Translations under genes and position numbers: made by a program | DNA from: JAFNAG01 sp963824985 | GTDB lineage: Bacteria > Acidobacteriota > UBA6911 | Reading direction: 5' to 3' | Assembly: GCA_963824985.1 (NCBI GenBank) | Contig: CAWGRQ010000034.1 | Span: forward strand, 62,001-126,000 | DNA length: 64,000 bases | Notes under the pieces: generated by a model | Told to the model about the DNA's origin: nothing | The model's database searches: none | Seen by the model: only the letters and a program-made list of their open reading frames with translations | In this document: positions 18,982-27,161 of the stretch, piece after piece | Position numbering within the stretch: the first letter of the stretch is position 1 | Layout: every line of letters starts with the position of its first letter

Positions 18982-20223
18982 ATGAAGATTCTCATTTTCG
19001 GAGGTTCGGGAAAGATCGGATCGGCCGTTGCCTGGGATCTGGCGACCGACCCGGCAATCGATGAGATCGGCATCGCCGGAAGGCGGCGCGAACCGTTGGA
19101 GCGGGTGAAAAAGTGGGTAGGATCGGACAAGATCAGAGTTCATGTCCTGGATATCGAGGACCGGGCAGGAATGACAGCCCTGATGCGGCACTACGATGCC
19201 GGAGCACTGGCATTGCCGGATCGCAAAACCAGCTATCGGACGGCTGAATATTCCGTCACCGCCGGATTCAACATCGTGGACATGCTGGAAGAATATCATC
19301 GCCGCCCCGACCCTTACGAGGTCGAAGGTCTGGTCTTGCCCGGCGGCATGACTCTGGATGGATATGGAGACTGGTTGCATGAACAGGCGATAAAGAACGG
19401 GGTTACCTTTCTCGATGGCATGGGATTCGCGCCCGGGCTCTCCAACATCACTCTCGGCCAGGGCATCCGGGATCTGGACGAGGCGGACACGGCCATCGCC
19501 CGCGTCGGAGGAATCCCGGAAAAGGCCGCTGCACAACGTCATCCGCTGCGCTACATGATCACGTGGGAATTCGACCACGTCCTGCGTGAATATGTAATAC
19601 GGGTTAAGATTATCCGTAATGGGCAGATCGTGGAAGTTGACGCCGGCTGCGATCATGAGTCGTTCCAATTCACACAGCTCGGCCGGAATGAGGCGCTGGA
19701 ATGCGCCGTCACTCCAGGAATGCCCAGCTTCATCTACAGCCGCCCCCGACTGAAAGAATTCGCGGAGAAAACGATACGCTGGCCCGGACACTGGCAGGGG
19801 ATCTTTGCAATGAGGGAGTGCGGCCTGCTTGATCTCCATCCCATGGAATTCAACGGCGCGCGAATTGTGCCCCGGCAATTCCTGTCGGCCCTGATCACCC
19901 CTCGATTGCAGCCGCAGCCCGGCGACACCGATGTCTGCGTCATGTACAACACTCTCATCGGGAAAAAGGACGGCAAGAGAGTCAAGGTCGAATACTTCAT
20001 GTGGGACGAGGCCGATCCCGGGCACGGCATCTCCTCAATGATGCGGGCCACGGGCTTCACGGTCGCCATCGCCGTGAGGATGATTGCAGGCGGAAAGATC
20101 CAGGAAAGAGGAATTGTCCCGCCCGAGGATGCCGTGTACGGACCGCTTTATGATGAGTTTATCCGCGAATTGGCGGCGCGCAACATCATCATCCGTCAGG
20201 TAACTACCCCGATGAACACCTGA
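18982..20223 (+). CDS. Saccharopine dehydrogenase-like NAD(P)-dependent oxidoreductase
   Basis: 413 aa. An N-terminal Rossmann fold carries GGSGKIGSAVAWDL (residues 7-20), an acidic/basic turn GIAGRRREPLERV, and an internal catalytic-domain signature GMGFAPGLSNI (about residues 150-160). This matches the saccharopine dehydrogenase / carboxynorspermidine synthase fold family; which amino acid or polyamine it acts on cannot be told from context. GGGAGGAGC lies just before the ATG. Confidence 0.82.
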   Translation: MKILIFGGSGKIGSAVAWDLATDPAIDEIGIAGRRREPLERVKKWVGSDKIRVHVLDIEDRAGMTALMRHYDAGALALPDRKTSYRTAEYSVTAGFNIVDMLEEYHRRPDPYEVEGLVLPGGMTLDGYGDWLHEQAIKNGVTFLDGMGFAPGLSNITLGQGIRDLDEADTAIARVGGIPEKAAAQRHPLRYMITWEFDHVLREYVIRVKIIRNGQIVEVDAGCDHESFQFTQLGRNEALECAVTPGMPSFIYSRPRLKEFAEKTIRWPGHWQGIFAMRECGLLDLHPMEFNGARIVPRQFLSALITPRLQPQPGDTDVCVMYNTLIGKKDGKRVKVEYFMWDEADPGHGISSMMRATGFTVAIAVRMIAGGKIQERGIVPPEDAVYGPLYDEFIRELAARNIIIRQVTTPMNT

Positions 20224-20337
20224 GATCTGAAGTCTCTGAAGGGCCGATCCGTCTATTGATACTCAGGCACTCACCCGCCTGCAGAAACGGGGGCACTCCG
20301 GGAAATGCGTGACGGGACAGAGTAAATCAATTGCAAC

Positions 20338-20460
20338 TGTTTAGCCGATGCTGAACAGCAGAACGCAAAGACGCAAGGAGATTCCTTTCGGTTCGCGGGC
20401 ATGGGCGGCCTTCGCGTCCTTGCGCCTTTGCGTCTTTGCGTTTTGCTTCTTCATCCATTA
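20338..20460 (+). mobile_element. Family A MITE-like element, copy 2, right end lost
   Basis: Starts with TGTTTAGCCGATGCTGAACAGCAG, has the AACGCAAAGACGCAAGG repeats and complementary TTGCGCCTTTGCGTCTTTGCG, and stops at CTTCATCCATTACA without the GGCTAAACA end. Confidence 0.65.
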
Positions 20461-20641
20461 CACTCAGCGTGCGCCGGTCTTCGCCGTTGAGTTTGGGTCA
20501 GCGATCGGATCCCCGCGTGCCCTGGTCGCGCTCGCCCCCGACCAGATCCGGCACCTGACTCCGGCGGATGTGCCGACGATCCGGCAGGTCTCCGCCACCA
20601 GCTGATCGCGGCATTTTCCGCTCGTCCCTGATCTCTCGGAG

Positions 20642-20896
20642 TCATTCCGCACCCCGTGGCTGGCGGCGGCTGCGGGCTAATGCGAAAAATGCAATGCCAA
20701 GCCAGATGGCGTTTACCGCCGCCGATGGATACGCCCCATAGTAGAGCGTGTTGATCAGCAGGCACACGCTGCCGCCTGCATTCAGGATCTGGTAGGAGCG
20801 CGCCGTTCCACTCACGCGGTGCGTGGACACAAAGGCATAGGCTACCAGCACCGCTGCGGCGCCCATCCACCCGACCATGTCAACGAGCATTTTCAT
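20642..20896 (-). CDS. Small integral membrane protein (CBU_0592-like)
   Basis: 84 aa with three hydrophobic helices (VGWMGAAAVLVAYAFV, ILNAGGSVCLLINTLYYG, AVNAIWLGIAFFALA). The order GWxGA..YxxxS....YQxxNxxGSxxL..N resembles the CBU_0592-type small membrane domain. Function unknown. ATG 20896 or 20890 are both possible. A tRNA gene lies about 110 bases upstream. Confidence 0.6.
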   Translation of the reverse strand: MKMLVDMVGWMGAAAVLVAYAFVSTHRVSGTARSYQILNAGGSVCLLINTLYYGAYPSAAVNAIWLGIAFFALARSRRQPRGAE

Positions 20897-21007
20897 CGCA
20901 TCCTGCTCAATCTTTGCGGATTGCCCCCGCACTGCCCCCGCGGGCGCCCGGCCTGCCGGGACGGCTGGAGTATTATTCCATATAATATGCAATATCTTGT
21001 ATGGGGG

Positions 21008-21084
21008 TGGTACGCCTGGCAGGACTTGAACCTGCGACCCCCGGTTTAGGAAACCGATGCTCTATCCAGCTGAGCTACAGGCGC
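21008..21084 (-). tRNA. tRNA-Arg (anticodon CCT)
   Basis: The minus strand gives acceptor GCGCCTG / CAGGCGT (with a G-T end pair), D-arm GTAGCTCAGCTGGATAGAGC, anticodon arm CGGTTTCCTAAACCG with CCT, T-arm GCAGGTTCAAGTCCTGC and an encoded CCA. Confidence 0.95.
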
Positions 21085-21268
21085 ATCCGATTGGGGATAT
21101 AATCGTGGCACGACTCCGGGAGGCGCGTCAACCGGTTTTGGCGGGCGCCAGCGAAGCCACTGGTATTGGTATCCGATTTATCGGCACACACATAGTGTGA
21201 GCTGGATGCGGTCCGGCATGCCCGGAGTGCCTGCTGCCCCGTTTTTCGTATCTATCTGGAGATCTGCC

Positions 21269-21691
21269 ATGAGAATTCGACGTTTCCTGCTGACGTGCGT
21301 GGCCCTGTTTGCCGTTGCCCTGGCCTGGAATGCCCTCGTTCATCTGGTGCTCCTCCGCCAGGTCGACGCAACAGTGCAGCACCTGTTCCGCCCGGATTTC
21401 GGTCGGAAGGCCTGGCTCTCGCTCGCCGGTACGGCCACGATTGTCTGCCTGTTCGTCTGGGGCTATTCGAGATTCGCACGCAACGCATCGGTTCGTGAAG
21501 GCGCTCTCTGGGGATTGTTCTTCGCGCTCGTCGCCGGAGTGCTCGTTGACCTGAACCAGCACGTGCTCTACCCGATTCCCGCATGGGTCGCCTGCATCTG
21601 GTGTGCGGGAGGGCTCATCGAATTCACGCTTTATGGAGTTCTCACCAGCAAGTTGTACCCGGTTTCCGATCGGCAGCCGCCGCCGGGCTAA
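21269..21691 (+). CDS. Hypothetical four-helix membrane protein
   Basis: 140 aa. Four predicted membrane helices are at about residues 5-25, 50-68, 83-103 and 110-130 (FLLTCVALFAVALAW, LAGTATIVCLFVWGY, GALWGLFFALVAGVLVD, VACIWCAGGLIEFTLYG). No recognised family. GGAG lies 8 bases before ATG 21269, which removes an unlikely N-terminal extension. Confidence 0.65.
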   Translation: MRIRRFLLTCVALFAVALAWNALVHLVLLRQVDATVQHLFRPDFGRKAWLSLAGTATIVCLFVWGYSRFARNASVREGALWGLFFALVAGVLVDLNQHVLYPIPAWVACIWCAGGLIEFTLYGVLTSKLYPVSDRQPPPG

Positions 21692-22116
21692 TCTCGTTCA
21701 GGTGCTCCCCAAATTCCAATTCTCCGGATAAAGGGCAATCCGGCATTGCCGCTCGGGCGTCGCAGAATCACCAGATTCCGGTAGGACTCAAGACACCATG
21801 AGAGGCAACTCGGCAAGCGCTTTCAAGCAGCTGCCGACAAGGGTTGCCGTCCGGACACAAGAGGCCGGCAAATTGCCTTAAAATGAAATAAGGGGGGTTG
21901 AACATCGGTGCGAGCCCGATTCCCAGCCCCTAATAATGCTCATCTTATCGGATTCAAAGCAATTCGGCTGGTCAGACCCAAAATATCAAAATATCCGAGG
22001 GCGGTGCCGGCATGCGTGGTATTCTCGTTGAGTTTGTCGGGATCAAAACGATCCTCCCCGCTGCGCTCGGTCGCCAGCGGCCCTTGCGGCGGTTCTATTT
22101 CAATCTGGAGCGATTC
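21692..22116. other. Intergenic region, nothing recognised
   Basis: 425 bases before the ABC transporter genes. The frame of the ATPase is open back to 22012 but that part is not ABC-like. No clear promoter, terminator or RNA structure was found. Confidence 0.3.
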
Positions 22117-23103
22117 ATGGCCGACGCCATTGTGCTTGAGCATCTGACAAAGACCTTCGGCGCCACGGTCGCGGTCCGCGATCTCGACCTAGTCGTCCCG
22201 CAGGGCGCGTTGTACGGAGTGATCGGTCCCAACGGCGCAGGAAAGACGACCACGATCCGGATGATTCTGTCGATCCTGTTCCCTGACCGCGGAGAGTTGA
22301 CAGTTCTGGGAAAACGCTCGGCGCTCGAGGCCAAGGATCGAATCGGCTACCTCCCCGAAGAGAGGGGCCTCTACAAGAAGATGCGCGTGGGCGATTTTCT
22401 TGCCTACATAGCCCGTCTCAAGGGCGCCGATGGTCCCGACCTGAAGCAGCGAGTCCGGGACTGGCTTGCGCGCGTCGACCTCGCGGGCGTGGAGATGAAA
22501 CGATGCGAGGAACTCTCGAAAGGCATGCAGCAAAAGGCGCAGTTCATTACCGCTGTGATCCACCAGCCCGACCTTCTCATCCTGGACGAACCGTTCGCGG
22601 GGCTCGACCCGGTCAACCAGCGGCTGCTGCGCGACCTGGTGCTCGAAGAGCACCGGAGGGGCGCTACCGTGCTTTTTTCGACCCATGTCATGGTGCATGC
22701 CGAGCAGCTCTGCGACCACGTCGTCATGCTCCACAAAGGGGATAAGGTGCTCGACCAGACGATGGCAGGCATTCACTCCCAGTTCGATCCGCGCAGCATC
22801 CTGTTCGAGCCGATGGATCCACAGGCGGACCTGACCCCGCTCGAAGCCGTGGCGGGGGTTGTGAAAGTCAGGCGGGACGGCGCGGCCTGGGATCTGATGC
22901 TGGAGGAGCGCGCCGATCCGGGGTCGGTCATCCGCGACATTGCAGCAGCCGTGGCGCCCTCGCGCATCGAAGTGCGGCGGCCCACGCTCGAGGATATCTT
23001 TGTGGGCATAGTCGAAGGCAAAGCGCCCGCGGCCGGCGATGAGCGCACCGGGTTGCGCGCCTCGCTCCGCGAAAACGGCAGCGCGCAGGAGGCGAAGCGA
23101 TGA
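22117..23103 (+). CDS. ABC transporter ATP-binding protein (ABC-2 type, NatA-like)
   Basis: 328 aa. Walker A GPNGAGKTT (about residues 36-44), Q-loop region RIGYLPEERGLYKKM, signature LSKGMQQKAQF, Walker B LLILDEPFAGLDPVN and switch H in LFSTHVM. A C-terminal extension of about 100 aa matches NatA/drug-exporter ATPases. GGAG lies before ATG 22117. The gene overlaps the permease by 4 bases (ATGA), so together they form an exporter of unknown substrate. Confidence 0.9.
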   Translation: MADAIVLEHLTKTFGATVAVRDLDLVVPQGALYGVIGPNGAGKTTTIRMILSILFPDRGELTVLGKRSALEAKDRIGYLPEERGLYKKMRVGDFLAYIARLKGADGPDLKQRVRDWLARVDLAGVEMKRCEELSKGMQQKAQFITAVIHQPDLLILDEPFAGLDPVNQRLLRDLVLEEHRRGATVLFSTHVMVHAEQLCDHVVMLHKGDKVLDQTMAGIHSQFDPRSILFEPMDPQADLTPLEAVAGVVKVRRDGAAWDLMLEERADPGSVIRDIAAAVAPSRIEVRRPTLEDIFVGIVEGKAPAAGDERTGLRASLRENGSAQEAKR

Positions 23104-24500
23104 AAAAGATTCTGCACATCGCGAAACGCGAATTTGTTGCCACGGTCATGACCAAGGGGTTCATTATCGGCATGCTCGTCACCCCGATCATGATCGGCCT
23201 GGCGGTGGTGTTCCTCCCGCGCATCATGAATCAGACCCCGCCCAAAGTGGTCGGCGAGATCGCGGTCATCGATCCGACCGGACAGGTGATCGACGGATTG
23301 CGCGCTTACCTGCGCCCGGAACGCTTTGCCGAGCGCCGCGATGAATCCAGCCGGGAGGTCACCAATGCGGCGCCGGAGGCCCTCAAGCAGGCGGCGGCCG
23401 GTTCGCCCGCAGGGCAGGCGGCGCTGCAGGGCCAGATCAAGGCCGCCCTGGGCGAAGTGCCCCAGATCGATGTGGTCGCACTCGATCCCGGTGCCGACCT
23501 CGAGCAGGCAAAGGCTCCGCTCAAGGCCGCCGGGGCCGGAGCAAAGGCGGAAGGATCGAAACGGCTGGCGCTGATCGTGGTGCATCCGGACGCCGTGCGC
23601 CGCGCCCAAGGCAAGGAAAGCTTCGGCAGCTACGACATTTTCGTGCGCTCCAAACTCGATGACCGCCTCGAAACCGATGTCCGCAACGGCCTGCGCGAGG
23701 CCATCGTCGACGCGCGCGTAAGCGCCTCCGGGTTAAACCGCGGCGAGATCGAGGCCCTGACGCGTGTGGACCGCCCGCCATCGCGCACCGTAACCGCAGT
23801 GGGCGAACAAACCACGAACCGGGTCCTCAACCTGCTGTTGCCGGCAGCCTTCATGGCGCTGCTCTTGATCTCCACCATGACCAGCACCCAGCTCATGACC
23901 ACCACCGTCGAGGAAAAAGCCAGCCGCGTCGTCGAGGTGCTGCTCTCCGCGGTGTCACCCGTGGAGCTGATGACGGGTAAGATCCTCGGCCAGATGGGGG
24001 CGGCCTTCGTTGTGCTTGCGCTCTACGCCGGTGTCGGCATCGTGGCGCTTTTTTCCTTCGCCATGTTCGGCCTGCTCGACCTCATGCTTATACCTTTCCT
24101 GATCCTGTTTTTCGTGCTCGCGTACCTCACGGTCGCGGCTTTCATGGCCGCTATCGGGTCCGCCGTCAACGAAATGCGTGAGGCACAGACGCTGATGACG
24201 CCCGTGATGCTGGTCGTCATGATCCCCTGGCTGCTCTGGATGCCGATCAGCCGCGATCCGAACTCACCGCTGGCGCTGGTGCTGAGCTTCATTCCGCCGG
24301 TCGGGAACTTCGTCATGCTGCTGCGCATGACCTCCACCGCTCCCCCGCCCATGTGGCAGGTCGCGATTTCAATCGTGATCTCCGCGGCCGGCGCCGTGGC
24401 TGCCGTCTGGGCCGCCGCCAAGATATTCCGCATCGGCCTGCTGATGTTCGGCAAGCCCCCCACGTTCGGCACGCTCATCCGGTGGGTGCGCATGTCCTGA
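23100..24500 (+). CDS. ABC-2 type permease (NatB-like)
   Basis: 466 aa. TM1 at residues about 18-38 is followed by a large extracytoplasmic domain (40-235). Five or more helices fill the C-terminal half (LLLPAAFMALLLISTM, FVVLALYAGVGIVALFSF, LMLIPFLILFFVLAYLTVAA, MLVVMIPWLLWMPIS, ISIVISAAGAVAAVWAAA). The block EEKASRVVEVLLSAVSP is characteristic of ABC-2 permeases such as NatB. It pairs with the ATPase gene directly upstream. Confidence 0.9.
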   Translation: MKKILHIAKREFVATVMTKGFIIGMLVTPIMIGLAVVFLPRIMNQTPPKVVGEIAVIDPTGQVIDGLRAYLRPERFAERRDESSREVTNAAPEALKQAAAGSPAGQAALQGQIKAALGEVPQIDVVALDPGADLEQAKAPLKAAGAGAKAEGSKRLALIVVHPDAVRRAQGKESFGSYDIFVRSKLDDRLETDVRNGLREAIVDARVSASGLNRGEIEALTRVDRPPSRTVTAVGEQTTNRVLNLLLPAAFMALLLISTMTSTQLMTTTVEEKASRVVEVLLSAVSPVELMTGKILGQMGAAFVVLALYAGVGIVALFSFAMFGLLDLMLIPFLILFFVLAYLTVAAFMAAIGSAVNEMREAQTLMTPVMLVVMIPWLLWMPISRDPNSPLALVLSFIPPVGNFVMLLRMTSTAPPPMWQVAISIVISAAGAVAAVWAAAKIFRIGLLMFGKPPTFGTLIRWVRMS

Positions 24501-24549
24501 GGAGAGTTTCGGGAAAAGCCGCCATCAGGTTACGAAGCAAATCAATGCA

Positions 24550-24612
24550 GGACACGGATGAACGCGGAAGAACACGGATTGGGTGCGTGTTCATCCGTGT
24601 TTTTCCGTGTCC
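24550..24612. repeat. Imperfect hairpin between convergent genes
   Basis: GGACACGGATGAACGCGGAAGAACACGGA on the left and an imperfect complement ending TTTTTCCGTGTCC on the right, between the convergent permease and acylase genes. The same motif forms a perfect hairpin at 50692-50754, and pieces are at 27119-27155 and 38489-38520. It may act as a two-way terminator. Confidence 0.5.
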
Positions 24613-24677
24613 TAAAACTTTTCTGCTTTCGGTGAATTCCGGCGCCACGTATTGCTTGTCGTGCCGGTCCGCGAAAC

Positions 24678-27068
24678 TCACCGCCTCGGCTTCGGCGCCG
24701 CCGCCCGAGGCAAGAGTGTCAGATGGTGCTCCCCGGGCCCGGGAAGCAGCGGCGTCGCCCGCCCCTGCACCCAATCCCCATGCCCCGCACCGTGGTAGGG
24801 AGACAGCGGATGGCCGCTCTGGCCGCCAGGCATGTGCAGGTAACTGCGCTCTTCGCGGCCCGGCATGATGCCGAAGCGCTCGGAGGCGCCGAACGCGGGA
24901 CCCTGTGCGCGCGGCATGTTGCTGTCCCCGGGCAGACGATCCGCCGGCATGTCGAGGTAGCGTGCGAGAAAGCCCGGCAGAGCCGGCGACAGCGGATGGC
25001 GAATCGCCGCCGTGTTGCGCTCCCCCCAGGTCCGCAGCGCCAGGCCGCCGGGTTGATTGCCAAACGTCTCCCCAACGCGCCGCGCCGCCGTCTGCAGCAG
25101 GGCATCCCAGTCGGCATACGCGGGATCGAGCAGGTGCATCGGACGTTCCTGCACCAGCATCCAGACCGCAGCCTCGCCATCGTACAGCGGCGGAAGTCCG
25201 AAATCGCCGAACCGCGCCTTCACGCGGGCGACAAAAGGTGCCAGCACGGCCTGATGCACGTTCGTCCGGAAGGTCCGTACCAGGCGATAGTCCACGCTGT
25301 CGGCCGCAGCCCGCCCGCTCCACACGGCGGTCAGGCGTTTGAGCTCCGCGAGTCCGGGATCGGCAGCCTGCGCCAGTTCGCGCTGGAGCAGCTGCTGCCA
25401 GCGTTCGAGAAACAGGGCGCGGTCATCCAGCTGCACAGCCAGCATGTCGGCGGGAACAAAATGTTCGCGGGTCCGCAGGTCGTCGCGGATCTGCCGCGCG
25501 CGCGCTCCGTTGTCGTACCCGCCGTCCCCCACCAGGGCGAGCCAGGCGTCGGAAGTCGTGCGGTTGTTCGCCGTCCACAAGCGCGCCTCCATGGGATTTT
25601 CAATGCGCGGATACCGGGACGGCTCCGCGAAACCGACCCAACCCGTGCCCGGAACGCTCCAGTCGGCCGGTAGCGCCGGATCAAAGCCAGCACGCAACGG
25701 CAGCGCATTTCCTGTCAATGTCCAACCGATGTTCCCTTCGGCGTCTCCAACCACGAAGTTCTGCGGCGGCATGCCCATGGTGGGGGCGAGATCCAGCGCT
25801 GCATGTGCGCTGCGAACCGTTTCGAGCTGCAAAAGGTTGAAATTGTGGCTGCGCGGCAGATGCGCGACCCAGGACAGCGCCAGCGGCGTGCCGTCGATGT
25901 CCTGCCCCATGATCGGACCCCAGCAAGTCTCCTCGATGTTCAGCGTCCTCGATCCCTCCCCTTTGATCAGAATCGTCTCGATCCGGGTCTCGATCCCCGA
26001 CCACCCCTGCGGCGCCCGGTATCGGGAAGGATCACCCCGGTCGCGTTCGATGCGCACCCAGTCGAGCCAGTCGCCATAACTGTTGGTAAAGCTCCAGGCG
26101 ATGTGGCCGTTGCTTCCGGCGATCAGGGCCGGGACCCCGGGCAGAGTGACCCCATTGAGGTCGATCGTCTCGCCGGGCGTTTGCGGATCCGGATAGCGCA
26201 GCCGCGCACGGAACCAGATGTTCGGCACGCGCAGGCCCAGGTGCATGTCGCCGGCGACCAGAGCGCCTTCACCCGTGAGCGCGCCCGCAACCGCAAAATT
26301 GTTGCTCCCCGGCCGGGCAGTTTCGGCCCAGGCGCCGACACCGGCAACGGTCGCATGAGTCCGCAGGTTCAACACGTCCGGACCGGGAATCGCCGGCGCC
26401 GGAGCGCCGGAACCCTGCAGCGGCGCTTCCCAGTTCCCGTCACGAGAGAGCAGCAGATCGACCGCCGCCGCCGGCAGCGCCGCGCGCATCTGCGCGAAGC
26501 GAATCTCGCGCACGTTGGCGCCCCCCTCGTTGAGATCCAGGAACATCGCGTCGAATGTCAGCAGGCTGTCCTCGACCCGCCACGGCGCCGGCGCGACTCG
26601 CAGCACCAGGTACTCCCAGGGGCGCACGCGGAGCGCATCCAGACCGGTATTGACACCGTCACGGTACCTGTCCAACAGGGCCCGGTCGGCTTCCGGCATC
26701 CCGGCAACGATCGCCTGCGCGCGCGCGCGGAAACGGTGCCGCCGGTGGTTGAGATCTTCTCTCAGCGCCGCCGCGCCGACCAGTTCCGCCAGCTCCCCGG
26801 CGGCCATGCGGCGCTGCAGGTCCATCTGAAAATACCGTTCCTGGGCATGGGTGAAGCCCAGCGCGAAAGCCAGATCCCCGCGACTCCCGGCCTCGATCGT
26901 CACCACACCCAGATGATCGCGGCTGATGCCGACCGGCGCCTCCAGCAGCGCCCGGGAAATCGTGCCGTCCAGGCGTGCCCGGCTCCCCATCAGGAACAGC
27001 CAGCCGGAAATCAAGGCGAGCAAAAACACCAGCAGCAGGGCTAAGATAATCCGGCGCAACCAGCGCAT
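24678..27068 (-). CDS. Penicillin acylase family (Ntn-hydrolase) protein
   Basis: 796 aa with an N-terminal membrane/signal helix (RRIILALLLVFLLALISGWLF). The alpha-chain region is followed by the autocatalytic cleavage and nucleophile site PGSNNFAVAG with S255. Further family blocks are GDMHLGLRVPNIWFRARL and HIAWSFTNSYGDWLDW. These periplasmic enzymes hydrolyse amides such as acyl-homoserine lactones, beta-lactam side chains or other N-acyl compounds; the substrate here is unknown. Start ATG 27068 has AGGAG 5 bases upstream. Confidence 0.9.
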   Translation of the reverse strand: MRWLRRIILALLLVFLLALISGWLFLMGSRARLDGTISRALLEAPVGISRDHLGVVTIEAGSRGDLAFALGFTHAQERYFQMDLQRRMAAGELAELVGAAALREDLNHRRHRFRARAQAIVAGMPEADRALLDRYRDGVNTGLDALRVRPWEYLVLRVAPAPWRVEDSLLTFDAMFLDLNEGGANVREIRFAQMRAALPAAAVDLLLSRDGNWEAPLQGSGAPAPAIPGPDVLNLRTHATVAGVGAWAETARPGSNNFAVAGALTGEGALVAGDMHLGLRVPNIWFRARLRYPDPQTPGETIDLNGVTLPGVPALIAGSNGHIAWSFTNSYGDWLDWVRIERDRGDPSRYRAPQGWSGIETRIETILIKGEGSRTLNIEETCWGPIMGQDIDGTPLALSWVAHLPRSHNFNLLQLETVRSAHAALDLAPTMGMPPQNFVVGDAEGNIGWTLTGNALPLRAGFDPALPADWSVPGTGWVGFAEPSRYPRIENPMEARLWTANNRTTSDAWLALVGDGGYDNGARARQIRDDLRTREHFVPADMLAVQLDDRALFLERWQQLLQRELAQAADPGLAELKRLTAVWSGRAAADSVDYRLVRTFRTNVHQAVLAPFVARVKARFGDFGLPPLYDGEAAVWMLVQERPMHLLDPAYADWDALLQTAARRVGETFGNQPGGLALRTWGERNTAAIRHPLSPALPGFLARYLDMPADRLPGDSNMPRAQGPAFGASERFGIMPGREERSYLHMPGGQSGHPLSPYHGAGHGDWVQGRATPLLPGPGEHHLTLLPRAAAPKPRR

Positions 27069-27161
27069 AGCGACTCCTGAACCCGCGTTAATCATTAACG
27101 CCGTTTGTAAACGGAGGCAAACGGAACACGGACCGGATTCGTGTTTTCCGTGTCTCCCGTA

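Noticed and set aside
18796..20025. 409-residue open frame antisense to the dehydrogenase gene
   Set aside because: The plus-strand frame has a clear Rossmann motif and ribosome site; the antisense frame has neither.
21900..21960. Riboswitch-like GGTGCGAGCC stretch before the ABC genes
   Set aside because: No paired elements or conserved core of a known riboswitch could be found.
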